From: Flavobacterium amniphilum
GTDB lineage: Bacteria > Bacteroidota > Bacteroidia > Flavobacteriales > Flavobacteriaceae
Length of the DNA: 37,885 bases
Reading direction: 5' to 3'
Assembly: GCF_023634845.1 (NCBI RefSeq)
Contig: NZ_JAMLJL010000026.1
Span: 1 to 37,885, forward strand
Positions 14,701 to 23,451 of the stretch are shown in pieces. Made by a program: the position numbers and the translations under genes. The notes below the pieces were generated by a model. It ran no database searches. It was not told the DNA's origin and saw only the letters and a program-made list of their open reading frames with translations. The stretch's first letter is position 1, and each line of letters opens with the position of its first letter.

Positions 14701-15147
14701 ATGGCCAGTATTTTCAACCCTAATGACAATCAGGATCTGATTAACCGCATTAACCAATTATCACCAGAGTCAAAACCGCAATGGGGAAAAATGACAGTTG
14801 ACCAAATGATGTCACATTGCATAGCACCAATCGATATCGCGTTTGGTAACCTTCATCTAAAAGTTAATTTCTTTTTCAGCCTTTTGGGGAAAATGATCAA
14901 AAATAAACTCATCAAGGAGCCTGAATTAAAGAAAAACAGTCCAACGGCACCCGATTTTATACGCAAAGGAACGTATGATTTTGACAAGACTAAATTAGAA
15001 TTGATTGAAAAAGTACAAATGTTCAAAGACGGCACACAGGTAATTAAAACTGACAGACATCCTTTATTCGGAAAGATGAGTTCAGAAGAATGGGATAACC
15101 TTCAGTGGAAACACCTGGACCATCATTTAAGACAATTCGGAGTTTAA
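14701..15147 (+). CDS. DUF1569 (DinB-like) family protein
   Basis: From ATG 14701 the protein begins MASIFNPNDNQDLINRI and carries the DUF1569 signature: WGKMTVDQMMSHCIAPIDIAFG with the first His, and LQWKHLDHHLRQFGV with further His residues at the end, which in this DinB-related fold form the metal site. Length is 148 aa. The start overlaps nothing if ATG 14701 is used; a longer frame begins inside the preceding gene but its additional residues do not look coding. It is the last gene of the likely operon and ends 2 bases before the opposing hydroxylase gene. Confidence 0.85.
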   Translation: MASIFNPNDNQDLINRINQLSPESKPQWGKMTVDQMMSHCIAPIDIAFGNLHLKVNFFFSLLGKMIKNKLIKEPELKKNSPTAPDFIRKGTYDFDKTKLELIEKVQMFKDGTQVIKTDRHPLFGKMSSEEWDNLQWKHLDHHLRQFGV

Positions 15148-15149
15148 GT

Positions 15150-16295
15150 TTATCGGGTCGATTTAGAATATTCCTCCATATTTAAATCATTATCAAACGG
15201 ACTTTTTGTAAAAGGGTAAACCGCTTGTTTGACGTATCCTTTAGGAAAATCAACCTCAAGCAAACCGGTGTCTTCCGGCCAAACATTATCCGGCAAGTAA
15301 TATGTTCCGAATAATCTATCAATAAACGGGAAAATCGTTGCAAAGTTTTTCCCGTAATATTCTGAATCCTTGCAATGATGCCAATGATGGTATTGCGGCG
15401 TGGCAAAAATATATTTTAATACACCGAAATTAATCCGGGTATTGGAATGGATAAGAACCGCATGGATAGCCATAAATATCACATAAATATTGAATGTAAT
15501 TGTGGAGAATCCCAATACGTAAAGCGGAACGAAAGCCATTGATCTGGTAACAAAAATATCAACAAAATGAGTTCTCGAACCTGCCAGCCAATCCATGTTT
15601 TCGGTCGAATGGTGAATCGAATGAAATCGCCACAAAAAAGTATGTCTATGAAAAATACGGTGCGTCCAATATTGAAATAAATCGGAAATAAAAAAGGCGA
15701 AAAACAATTGTATCAAAACCGGCTGATCCTGAACAAAATTTTGAATTCCTTCCAATCCCATCCATCCGAAAAATAATTTTGCAGGTTGTTGGGTGATCAC
15801 TCCAAAAAATTGCACCAACAAGTGGCTCACTACGAAGTAAACCAAATCAGTCTTCCATTCTTCGTGAAAAGTAGGTTGGTTTTTACGTTTCGGAAATACG
15901 ATTTCAATCGGAACAAATATAATGGCCATCAAAAATAAATCTAAAATCAGCCAATCCAGACCTAAATGGACTTTGGTTATATTTACACTTCTGGGACTAA
16001 CATCAAAACCACCCAATACAATAGCCAAAACACAAAATGCCATTCCGTACAAAGCCCATTTTTTCTTGCTGCTTCTGATAAAACTTATTACACCAAAAAA
16101 AAGAGAAGCTATAATTACTGCTGTTAACAGTATTTTCATCGATTCACCGGTATAAACATTCCGGAACTCAGGTGTCGTAAGCCATTCGGGATATTTAAAA
16201 CAAAAAACACCCAAAAAAGAAAGTATACCCAAAAAAACAGAGGTATATCCACTTATAATTCCCTCTCCAAACTTCACATTGTCCTTAATATTCAT
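15150..16295 (-). CDS. Fatty acid hydroxylase/sterol desaturase family membrane protein
   Basis: The diiron histidine motifs are complete: HRIFHR, then FHSIHHS, and HHWHH near the C-terminus. Several transmembrane segments precede them (GILSFLGVFCF, ILLTAVIIASLFFGVISF, FCVLAIVLGGF, WLILDLFLMAIIFVPIEIVF). The active site should face the cytoplasm. The substrate may be a lipid, carotenoid or sterol-like molecule; it is not decided by sequence. I start it at Met 16295 (MNIKDNVKFGEG); a longer frame reaches 16358 with a basic, non-conserved extension. It converges with the DUF1569 gene with two bases between the stop codons. Confidence 0.85.
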   Translation of the reverse strand: MNIKDNVKFGEGIISGYTSVFLGILSFLGVFCFKYPEWLTTPEFRNVYTGESMKILLTAVIIASLFFGVISFIRSSKKKWALYGMAFCVLAIVLGGFDVSPRSVNITKVHLGLDWLILDLFLMAIIFVPIEIVFPKRKNQPTFHEEWKTDLVYFVVSHLLVQFFGVITQQPAKLFFGWMGLEGIQNFVQDQPVLIQLFFAFFISDLFQYWTHRIFHRHTFLWRFHSIHHSTENMDWLAGSRTHFVDIFVTRSMAFVPLYVLGFSTITFNIYVIFMAIHAVLIHSNTRINFGVLKYIFATPQYHHWHHCKDSEYYGKNFATIFPFIDRLFGTYYLPDNVWPEDTGLLEVDFPKGYVKQAVYPFTKSPFDNDLNMEEYSKSTR

Positions 16296-16382
16296 AGATC
16301 TGTACAACCGTTTTAACTTTAATTTTCCCAAATTTAGTTTTTTATATTGGCCAAACAATTTTATTCAATTAAACTTTTAAAC

Positions 16383-16390
16383 TATTTTTG
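16383..16390 (+). promoter_or_regulatory. Possible -7 promoter element of trmD
   Basis: TATTTTTG fits the Flavobacterium TAnnTTTG element and lies 15 bases before the trmD start, so the transcript would have a leader of roughly 10 bases. No convincing TTG at -33 is seen. Confidence 0.4.
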
Positions 16391-16405
16391 CCTAAATTTT
16401 AAGTC

Positions 16406-17083
16406 ATGCGCATCGACATTATTACCGTATTACCCGAACTGCTTAGAAGTCCGTTTGAAGGTTCCATCATGAAACGATCTGTGGAAAAAGGACTCGTAGA
16501 AGTTCATTTCCATAATTTAAGAGATTATGCTCATGATAAGCGTAAGAGCGTAGACGATTATCAGTTTGGAGGTGGGGCCGGAATGGTGATGATGATCCAG
16601 CCAATTGACGACTGTATTTCAAAACTAAAATCGGAGCGACAATACGACGAGGTTATCTACATGACCCCGGATGGCGAAACTTTAAACCAGCCCATGGCCA
16701 ATAGGATGTCGATGTATGAAAACATCATTATTTTATGTGGACATTACAAAGGGGTTGACCAGAGAGTGCGCGACATGCATATCACCAAAGAAATTTCAAT
16801 TGGAGACTATGTACTTTCAGGCGGTGAGATAGGTGCTATTGTTTTATGTGATGCACTAATCCGATTGATTCCGGGAGTATTAAGCGATGAAACCTCAGCC
16901 CTGACCGACAGTTTTCAGGACAATTTACTTTCCCCTCCCATTTATACCCGTCCTGCCGAATACAAAGGAATCAAAGTTCCTGATGTATTGTTAAGCGGAC
17001 ACTTTGCCAACATTGAAAAATGGCGGGAAGAAAAGGCTTATGAACATACAAAAAACAGAAGGCCCGATCTTTTGGAAGACTAA
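16406..17083 (+). CDS. trmD: tRNA (guanine37-N1)-methyltransferase TrmD
   Basis: TrmD methylates G37 of tRNAs that read CNN codons and prevents frameshifting. The SPOUT trefoil-knot residues are present: DDYQFGGGAGMVMM, YMTPDGETLNQ, ILCGHYKGVDQRV, the knot block EISIGDYVLSGGE and TRPAEYKG. Length 225 aa is normal. The product acts as a dimer in the cytoplasm. It precedes rplS, as is common, but 206 bases separate them and rplS has a separate promoter. Start ATG gives MRIDIITVLPELL, the standard beginning. Confidence 0.98.
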   Translation: MRIDIITVLPELLRSPFEGSIMKRSVEKGLVEVHFHNLRDYAHDKRKSVDDYQFGGGAGMVMMIQPIDDCISKLKSERQYDEVIYMTPDGETLNQPMANRMSMYENIIILCGHYKGVDQRVRDMHITKEISIGDYVLSGGEIGAIVLCDALIRLIPGVLSDETSALTDSFQDNLLSPPIYTRPAEYKGIKVPDVLLSGHFANIEKWREEKAYEHTKNRRPDLLED

Positions 17084-17181
17084 AAAGTAAATTCCAAAAA
17101 CAAAATTTCAAAAACACAAAAAGAAAAGCACTAAATATCAACCACTTATCATCGGGTTATTATTACAAATAATTTACGATT

Positions 17182-17216
17182 TTGCTTTTTTAGTTTGGAA
17201 ATTTTACCTAATTTTG
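17182..17216 (+). promoter_or_regulatory. rplS promoter; start of an ~65-base leader
   Basis: TAATTTTG at 17209-17216 fits TAnnTTTG, with a TTG at 17182-17184 about 24 bases upstream of it, slightly wider than usual. The transcript would start near 17221, giving a leader of about 65-70 bases before the rplS ATG at 17290. The leader contains CAACCTCTGG-CGAAAACCG, a plausible place for a ribosomal-protein leader structure. I have no fold to prove it. Confidence 0.5.
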
Positions 17217-17289
17217 CACCCACATTTGACCAACCTCTGGCGAAAACCGTGAATGTTGCTTAGATTTTAAACCATAATAATTTATTAAA

Positions 17290-17640
17290 ATGGCAAATTT
17301 ATTAGATTTCGTAAATAACGAAATTTCTCAAAAGAAAGATTTCCCTGCATTCAGTGCCGGTGATACTATCACTGTGTACTATGAAATTAAAGAGGGTGAA
17401 AAAACAAGAACACAGTTCTTCAAAGGAGTTGTGATTCAAAGAAGAGGTACTGGCGCTACTGAAACTTTTACAATCCGTAAAATGTCAGGTGCTGTAGGTG
17501 TTGAGCGTATCTTCCCTGTAAACATGCCAGCTTTGCAAAAAATTGAATTGAACCAAAGAGGTAAAGTTAGAAGAGCTCGTATCTACTACTTCAGAGACCT
17601 TACTGGTAAGAAAGCAAAAATCAAAGAAAGAAGAGGTTAA
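17290..17640 (+). CDS. rplS: 50S ribosomal protein L19
   Basis: L19 lies at the 30S-50S interface. The sequence is typical: MANLLDFVNNE, GDTITVYYEIKEG, RTQFFKGVVIQRRGTGATET, FTIRKMSGAVGVERIFPVN, then the basic RGKVRRARIYYFRDLTGKKAKI. Length 116 aa is normal. It is expressed from a TAnnTTTG promoter with a leader, and its transcript ends at the hairpin at 17660-17690. It is the only ribosomal protein gene in the window. Confidence 0.98.
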   Translation: MANLLDFVNNEISQKKDFPAFSAGDTITVYYEIKEGEKTRTQFFKGVVIQRRGTGATETFTIRKMSGAVGVERIFPVNMPALQKIELNQRGKVRRARIYYFRDLTGKKAKIKERRG

Positions 17641-17659
17641 TCTTTATTTCTTTATCAAT

Positions 17660-17690
17660 AAAAACCCCCGAATTACTTCGGGGTTTTTTA
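17660..17690. terminator. Bidirectional terminator after rplS
   Basis: A hairpin with ACCCCCGA and TCGGGGT arms (loop ATTACT) with flanking A and T runs lies 20 bases after the rplS stop codon and also ends the opposing ytxJ transcript. Confidence 0.9.
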
Positions 17691-17697
17691 TTACTTA

Positions 17698-18090
17698 TCA
17701 TTTCACGAATTCATGCAGACTCTCCGCTTGGATTGCATCATGTGAAGCATTGTATACCGAAACACCATTTCTGATAACCAAAATTTGAGGTGATTGATGC
17801 ATAACGCCAAAAACTGAAGCTATTTCGTTGGAAATTGGCCTATACTCCAACAAATCTAAAAAATAAGGCTCAATCTTACCCTCAAGATTAAAACCATTCT
17901 CAAATTGCTTCAATGCCATCCTACTGATACTGCATCTTGTACTGTGTTTAAAAATCACTACAGACTTTTCCCAGGATTTTTGGACAATCATATCCAACTG
18001 ATCCAAATGATTTAAATTCACCCAATTTACCTTATGTGAATTATTTTGGCTTTCATTTTCACTTCCAAATAAACTTTTAAAAAAACTCAT
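17698..18090 (-). CDS. ytxJ: Bacillithiol-system redox protein YtxJ
   Basis: YtxJ is a thioredoxin-fold protein of about 110-130 residues linked to bacillithiol metabolism, believed to reduce bacillithiolated proteins. The active site is in FKHSTRCSISRMAL with Cys53 followed by SIS, the family signature. The region HQSPQILVIRNGVSVYNASHDAI corresponds to the cis-Pro half. There is an N-terminal extension MSFFKSLFGSENESQ of about 20 residues. No signal peptide; cytoplasmic. It is the second gene of an operon with the archaemetzincin, six bases apart. Confidence 0.9.
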   Translation of the reverse strand: MSFFKSLFGSENESQNNSHKVNWVNLNHLDQLDMIVQKSWEKSVVIFKHSTRCSISRMALKQFENGFNLEGKIEPYFLDLLEYRPISNEIASVFGVMHQSPQILVIRNGVSVYNASHDAIQAESLHEFVK

Positions 18091-18096
18091 ATACTG

Positions 18097-18957
18097 CTAT
18101 TCTATTAATTCCAACTGATTTTTCATTTTTTCAACATCACTTTTTAGATCATGCTTTTCATAAAATGAAATCAGTTTTTTAAATCTTTCTTTATTATCAA
18201 ATTTCAAATTCCATGCCATCTTTTTAAGACATATTGAGCATAATGTATTTGGTCTCGAATCACCTTCACTTAATGAATTCACACCGTTCATCACACACAA
18301 AGCATGCGTACAGTGCTTCATTTTAAACATATGTCCTATTTCATGGGCAGATGTTTTGATAATTCTTCTCAATCCAACTCTGTAATCCTTGTTATTAGGA
18401 TCATAACGTGCCATTGAACTAATTCCGATACCTTCAGTGTAAGTTGCTAATCCAAAAACAAAATTCCAAGATGATTTCGGATATAAATCCCTGCCGGTTA
18501 TTGCCATAATAGCCAATGCATCATTGGGCTTAAGTTTAGGTACAACTTCATGAATTAAATAACTCGCATCTAACTGCTCTTCCCCATTTTCATTCAATCT
18601 TCTTTTATCTTTCGGTACAATATCGTCCTTGATTGACTGCATTTTCACAGTTTTAATTCCGTAAAACAGATTCAAATATTCAACCGTTAAATTCACCAGT
18701 GAATCTTCCTGTTGTGTTAGCCCTCCTATAGGTAAAATATAAATTTTATTTCTGTCTTCATTCGGTTTCATCGGACTCATCTTCGAATATGCTTCGAATG
18801 TTTGTCCGTCTTCAGGATGATCAGCCAGCCAATCACCAGATTTAGGCTTTTCAAGCAAAATATCATTTGTAGCCAACTTTTGATACTCATCCTTCTTTTC
18901 ACATGAAAAAAACAAAGCGGAAATTATGGCAATTAAAAATGTAACTTTATTCATCAA
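18097..18957 (-). CDS. Lipoprotein archaemetzincin-type zinc metalloprotease
   Basis: The N-terminus is a signal peptide with lipobox FFSC and Cys19, so the mature protein would be a lipid-anchored periplasmic or surface enzyme. The archaemetzincin core is present: HEIGH at 205-209 (catalytic Glu206), His215, Cys216, Cys221, Met223 (met-turn) and a CxxC pair at Cys240 and Cys243, which holds a second zinc in known members. Position 212, usually Gly in HExxHxxG, is Lys. Known archaemetzincins are cytoplasmic proteins of about 180 residues, so the extra N-terminal part and the export signal are unusual. It is cotranscribed with ytxJ. Confidence 0.85.
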   Translation of the reverse strand: MMNKVTFLIAIISALFFSCEKKDEYQKLATNDILLEKPKSGDWLADHPEDGQTFEAYSKMSPMKPNEDRNKIYILPIGGLTQQEDSLVNLTVEYLNLFYGIKTVKMQSIKDDIVPKDKRRLNENGEEQLDASYLIHEVVPKLKPNDALAIMAITGRDLYPKSSWNFVFGLATYTEGIGISSMARYDPNNKDYRVGLRRIIKTSAHEIGHMFKMKHCTHALCVMNGVNSLSEGDSRPNTLCSICLKKMAWNLKFDNKERFKKLISFYEKHDLKSDVEKMKNQLELIE

Positions 18958-19114
18958 TCATTTGATTTTAAGACATTTTGTCTTGTTTTGTTTTTTAAGA
19001 ATTTGCAAAATCAGCCAATTTGTCCTGCTTTTCCCCGTTGGAACACAAATTGTCGATAAGCAAACAAAGTTAAACAAATAACTTATCGTAAAACATAATA
19101 GAATATTACAAGAT

Positions 19115-21742
19115 ATGAACTTAAAAAATTTAACAATAAAATCTCAGGAAGCTTTACAGCAGGCACAACAAATTGCGCAAAGCTATGGTCATCAGCAACT
19201 GGAGAACGAGCACATAGTTAAAGGAATCCTTGAAGTTGATGAAAATGTGACTCCGTTTATATTAAAAAAATTAAACGTAAATGTTGAGTTGTTCAAAAAA
19301 ATACTGGAAAGTACACTCGAAAATTTTCCTAAAGTTTCAGGAGCAGATATCATGTTGTCCCGTGAAGCAGGAACCGTTTTAAATGAAGCTAACATCATTG
19401 CAAAAAAGATGAATGATGAATATGTTTCCATTGAGCATTTATTATTGGCCATTTTTAAATCGAAAAGTAAAGTAGCCCAAATTTTAAAAGATCAGGGCGT
19501 AACCGAAAAAGGACTGGAAGCTGCGATAGCTGAAATCAGAAAAGGTGAACGTGTAACTTCAGCATCTGCAGAAGAAACCTATAATGCTCTGAATAAATAC
19601 GCAAAAAACCTCAACGAATTAGCCCGTACCGGTAAACTAGATCCTGTTATTGGACGTGATGAAGAGATCAGACGTGTGTTGCAAATTTTGACCCGGCGTA
19701 CTAAAAACAATCCTATGCTAATTGGTGAACCCGGCGTGGGTAAAACAGCCATCGCTGAAGGATTGGCGCATCGTATCGTTGATGGTGATGTACCAGAAAA
19801 TTTAAAGGATAAAATTGTATATTCCCTGGATATGGGAGCGTTAATTGCAGGAGCCAAATACAAAGGAGAATTTGAAGAGCGTTTGAAATCGGTGGTAAAA
19901 GAAGTAACTTCTGCTGACGGTGATATCGTTCTCTTTATTGATGAAATCCACACATTAGTTGGTGCCGGAGGCGGTGAAGGCGCCATGGATGCTGCTAACA
20001 TACTAAAACCTGCATTAGCCAGAGGAGAACTGAGAGCTATCGGTGCAACCACTTTAGATGAATACCAAAAGTATTTTGAAAAAGACAAAGCACTCGAGCG
20101 CCGATTCCAAAAGGTAAACGTAGATGAACCCGATACGGAAAGTGCCATTTCAATCCTTCGCGGAATCAAGGAAAAATATGAAACACATCACAAAGTACGC
20201 ATCAAAGATGACGCTATTATTGCAGCTGTGGAGCTATCGCAACGATACATTACCAACAGATTTCTTCCGGATAAAGCTATTGATTTGATGGATGAAGCAG
20301 CTTCTAAATTACGAATGGAAATTAACTCCAAACCGGAAGAATTAGACGTTCTGGATCGTAAAATCATGCAATTGGAAATCGAAATCGAAGCCATCAAAAG
20401 AGAAAACGACGAAATCAAACTGAAGTCATTAGGCTTGGATTTGGCCAATTTAAAAGAAGAGCGTAATGAGATTTTTGCCCGTTGGAAATCTGAAAAGGAT
20501 GTTGTAGATGCCATCCAATCGGTAAAACAGGAAATTGAAGATTTCAAACTGGAAGCAGAACGTGCAGAACGTGAAGGAGATTACGGGAAAGTAGCCGAAA
20601 TTCGCTACGGAAAGATCAAGGAAGCTCAGGAAAAATTAGACAGCCTTCAAACACAATTAACTGAAAATCAAAAAGGTCACTCTTTAATCAAAGAAGAAGT
20701 GACCCATGATGATATTGCCGAAGTAGTTGCCAAATGGACCGGTATTCCGGTTACCAAAATGCTTCAAAGTGAACGCGACAAACTCTTAAATCTTGAAAAA
20801 GAATTACACCACAGAGTTGTTGGTCAGGAAGAAGCCATTATTGCAATCAGTGATGCCGTTCGCCGAAGCAGAGCCGGATTACAGGATATTAAAAAACCAA
20901 TTGGTTCCTTTCTGTTTTTAGGCACAACCGGTGTTGGAAAAACAGAACTGGCAAAAGCATTAGCCGAATATTTATTTGACGATGAAAACGCCATGACCCG
21001 CATTGATATGAGCGAATACCAGGAACGCCACAGCGTTAGCCGTTTAGTGGGAGCACCTCCGGGATATGTAGGCTATGACGAAGGAGGACAACTTACAGAA
21101 GCTGTAAGACGTAAGCCGTATTCTGTTGTCCTACTGGACGAAATTGAAAAAGCACATCCAGACACATTTAATATACTGCTTCAGGTTTTGGATGAAGGAC
21201 GTCTAACCGACAACAAAGGCCGTTTGGCTGATTTTAAAAACACTATTATCATCATGACTTCCAATATGGGCAGCCATATCATACAGGAAAAATTTGAAAA
21301 CTTAACCCGAGGCAAAGCCGAACGGAGCGGTACTAAAGGGGGAATAGAAGCAGCAACAGAAGCAGCAAAAGTAGAAGTTCTTGGATTGTTAAAACAAACG
21401 GTAAGACCTGAATTCATTAACCGAATTGATGAAATTGTAATGTTTACACCGTTAAGCAATGATAACATAAAAGAGATTGTAGGATTACAATTAAAAAGTG
21501 TAATCAAAATGCTGGCATATCAAAATATCACCATGGATGCCACTCCAGAAGCCATTGACTACTTATCCGAAAAGGGATTTGATCCTTCTTTTGGGGCAAG
21601 ACCGGTAAAAAGAGTCATACAGAAAGAAGTACTGAATCAACTTTCAAAAGAAATTCTCTCAGGGAAAGTCACTACGGAGAGTATCATCTTACTGGATTGT
21701 TTCGACAACGAACTGGTTTTCAGAAATCAGTCAGAAAAATAA
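19115..21742 (+). CDS. clpB: ATP-dependent disaggregase ClpB
   Basis: ClpB is a hexameric AAA+ ATPase that extracts proteins from aggregates with DnaK. The layout is complete: an N-domain with two repeats (residues 1 to about 145), the first Walker A GEPGVGKT at 204-211 with Walker B FIDEIHTLVGAG, the coiled-coil M-domain (LDRKIMQLEIEIEAIKREND and following, about 405-525), and the second Walker A GTTGVGKT at 603-610 with LLDEIEKAHPD. Length 875 aa is slightly above the usual 860. An insert near GKAERSGTKGGIEAATEAAK is common in Bacteroidota. No heat-shock promoter element was found by eye; 157 bases upstream hold no gene. Confidence 0.98.
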   Translation: MNLKNLTIKSQEALQQAQQIAQSYGHQQLENEHIVKGILEVDENVTPFILKKLNVNVELFKKILESTLENFPKVSGADIMLSREAGTVLNEANIIAKKMNDEYVSIEHLLLAIFKSKSKVAQILKDQGVTEKGLEAAIAEIRKGERVTSASAEETYNALNKYAKNLNELARTGKLDPVIGRDEEIRRVLQILTRRTKNNPMLIGEPGVGKTAIAEGLAHRIVDGDVPENLKDKIVYSLDMGALIAGAKYKGEFEERLKSVVKEVTSADGDIVLFIDEIHTLVGAGGGEGAMDAANILKPALARGELRAIGATTLDEYQKYFEKDKALERRFQKVNVDEPDTESAISILRGIKEKYETHHKVRIKDDAIIAAVELSQRYITNRFLPDKAIDLMDEAASKLRMEINSKPEELDVLDRKIMQLEIEIEAIKRENDEIKLKSLGLDLANLKEERNEIFARWKSEKDVVDAIQSVKQEIEDFKLEAERAEREGDYGKVAEIRYGKIKEAQEKLDSLQTQLTENQKGHSLIKEEVTHDDIAEVVAKWTGIPVTKMLQSERDKLLNLEKELHHRVVGQEEAIIAISDAVRRSRAGLQDIKKPIGSFLFLGTTGVGKTELAKALAEYLFDDENAMTRIDMSEYQERHSVSRLVGAPPGYVGYDEGGQLTEAVRRKPYSVVLLDEIEKAHPDTFNILLQVLDEGRLTDNKGRLADFKNTIIIMTSNMGSHIIQEKFENLTRGKAERSGTKGGIEAATEAAKVEVLGLLKQTVRPEFINRIDEIVMFTPLSNDNIKEIVGLQLKSVIKMLAYQNITMDATPEAIDYLSEKGFDPSFGARPVKRVIQKEVLNQLSKEILSGKVTTESIILLDCFDNELVFRNQSEK

Positions 21743-21775
21743 ATTACATTTTCATTTTTATAGTTTTTTGGTTAT

Positions 21776-21810
21776 AAAAAAGGCTGCACGGATTACCGTC
21801 AGCCTTTTTT
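21776..21810. terminator. Terminator between clpB and the PepSY-like gene
   Basis: Arms AAAAAGGCTG and CAGCCTTTTT with an inner ACGG/CCGT pair form a strong hairpin. It is symmetric in A and T runs, so it serves both converging genes. Confidence 0.88.
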
Positions 21811-21831
21811 ACTTTTTGATTTTTTGATTGA

Positions 21832-22353
21832 TTAAATACCTGCGATAATACTACCGTTAGGGTCAACTACTATTCTTTTAATATCTTTTTCTTTTTTTAG
21901 TTTAAGGTTGTATTGCTTTTTCACTACATCTCCATTACTTTGAGTGTAAAAGAATTTATCATGAACGATGGTCCAACCTGGGAATTCTTTATACACTGAG
22001 AAAATAACTTCTCTTGGTAATTTCACTTTTTCATAGCGTTCCACTACTCTGATTAATTTTCCTTTTTCATTGTAAGTAGCAGCTAATGATGCATCTTCAG
22101 CTTCAAAGAAAACCAAATACTCATCATATCCGTCAGGGGTTTTTCCTAAATTATACCCAATAAATTTTTTCTGCATTTCCCGGACTCTCATGTCTGGATT
22201 TTTATCAGGCAGATAAACTGAAAAATCTTCACCGGCTTTTTTAATTACAACTGTTGGTAATTCATCCGATTTTAACTCTTTTTCTTCATTGCTCTGTCCA
22301 AAAACAGAAACTGAAAACATTGATACAACTAGTGCAAGAATTGATAATTTCAT
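21832..22353 (-). CDS. PepSY-like secreted protein (173 aa)
   Basis: A signal peptide ends at VFGQS (residues about 1-19). The rest resembles the Bacteroidota PepSY-like/BLIP-type proteins (DUF2874 group): YLVFFEAEDASLAATYNEKGKLIRVVERYEKVKLPREVIFSV, then PGWTIVHDKFFY and a final strand pair ending in VVDPNGSIIAGI. The periplasmic location is inferred from the signal peptide. Such proteins are thought to bind or inhibit something in the envelope, but no partner is known. It is transcribed opposite to clpB. The 246 bases upstream, to the aldose epimerase gene, show no gene or clear promoter. Confidence 0.72.
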   Translation of the reverse strand: MKLSILALVVSMFSVSVFGQSNEEKELKSDELPTVVIKKAGEDFSVYLPDKNPDMRVREMQKKFIGYNLGKTPDGYDEYLVFFEAEDASLAATYNEKGKLIRVVERYEKVKLPREVIFSVYKEFPGWTIVHDKFFYTQSNGDVVKKQYNLKLKKEKDIKRIVVDPNGSIIAGI

Positions 22354-22599
22354 ACCTTAAAAATTTAAATTAGACATTATTGAAAATTAAAAACTGCTTT
22401 CAAAAATCAACTTTTGAAAACGAAATGATTGATGATTAAATAATGTCTTTGGAGATTAAAAAGATATTGAAGTAAAATTAGCCCTAATTACAAAATGCGG
22501 CTGTTAATTAATCGTTTATACTATGTTAAAAATCTAATGTTTAATTTAGCAGGAATTTTATCTTAAAGCCTGTTAAGGGTTTCCTAACGAAATATTAAA

Positions 22600-23448
22600 A
22601 TGACAATCAGACTCAAACACCTTGATACATATGTCTCAATCAATCCTTTTGGAGCCGAATTAGTTGAATTTCAAAGTAAAGGCAAAAACTACATTTGGAC
22701 AATTGACGAGCAATTTTGGAACAAAACCTCTCCTGTTTTATTTCCGATTGTAGGAAGACTGAAAAATGACATTTATACCCTATCCTGCAAACAATATAGC
22801 TTACCAAGACATGGTTTTGCAAGAAATTATGAATTTGAAGTATTGCAAAAAAGTGAATCATCAGTTACTTTCTCATTGAAAGAGAATGAAAAAACACTTT
22901 TAGAATATCCTTTCCGGTTTGAATTGATACTTGAATATACCTTATCAAATAACACTTTGGAAATTAAATACACAGTCAGAAACAATTCGGAGGGAGAAAT
23001 GCCATTTTCAATTGGCGCCCATCCTGCATTTAAAATTGGCTCTCATTTTGAAGATTATGGTTTACTTTTTGAAAATGATCATGTATTAATTTCGCATGAA
23101 CTTGAAAATGAAAATTTTTCAGGCAAAACCTATCCTATTAAGTTGCAAAACGGAAGTCTTCCCCTATCCTATTCCTATTTCGAAAAAGATGCTATTGTCT
23201 TGAAACAATTTAATTCTAAAAAAATTACCATTCTTAAAAATAATATTCCTTACTTAGCTGTTACAGTTGATGGTTTCCCGAATCTTGGTGTTTGGACAAA
23301 ACCGGATGCTCCCTTCTTATGTATCGAACCCTGGAACGGTTTTGCCGATAACGCCAATACATCAGGTGATATTTTCAAAAAAGAAGGCATTACAATTTTA
23401 AAGAAAGAAGAAGAATTTACAGCTTCAATAACGATATCAATACTATAA
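22600..23448 (+). CDS. Aldose 1-epimerase family protein
   Basis: The galactose mutarotase-like fold is indicated by SPVLFPIVGRLKND (early strand with Arg and Asp), LPRHGFARNYEFEV with the catalytic-region His, FSIGAHPAFKIG with the second His, and LCIEPWNGFAD with the glutamate that acts as base. This layout matches the LacX/YeaD-like group of 280-300 residues, which are cytoplasmic and act on sugar phosphates or free sugars. The exact sugar is unknown. The start ATG follows a long AT-rich stretch. The GNAT gene follows after three bases, so they are probably one operon, maybe including the TonB receptor gene. Confidence 0.9.
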   Translation: MTIRLKHLDTYVSINPFGAELVEFQSKGKNYIWTIDEQFWNKTSPVLFPIVGRLKNDIYTLSCKQYSLPRHGFARNYEFEVLQKSESSVTFSLKENEKTLLEYPFRFELILEYTLSNNTLEIKYTVRNNSEGEMPFSIGAHPAFKIGSHFEDYGLLFENDHVLISHELENENFSGKTYPIKLQNGSLPLSYSYFEKDAIVLKQFNSKKITILKNNIPYLAVTVDGFPNLGVWTKPDAPFLCIEPWNGFADNANTSGDIFKKEGITILKKEEEFTASITISIL

Positions 23449-23451
23449 ACC

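Noticed and set aside
19579..20169. Long open frame on the minus strand inside clpB (about 196 codons)
   Set aside because: It is a shadow of the strongly conserved clpB coding strand, has serine-rich composition typical of reverse frames, and no start context.
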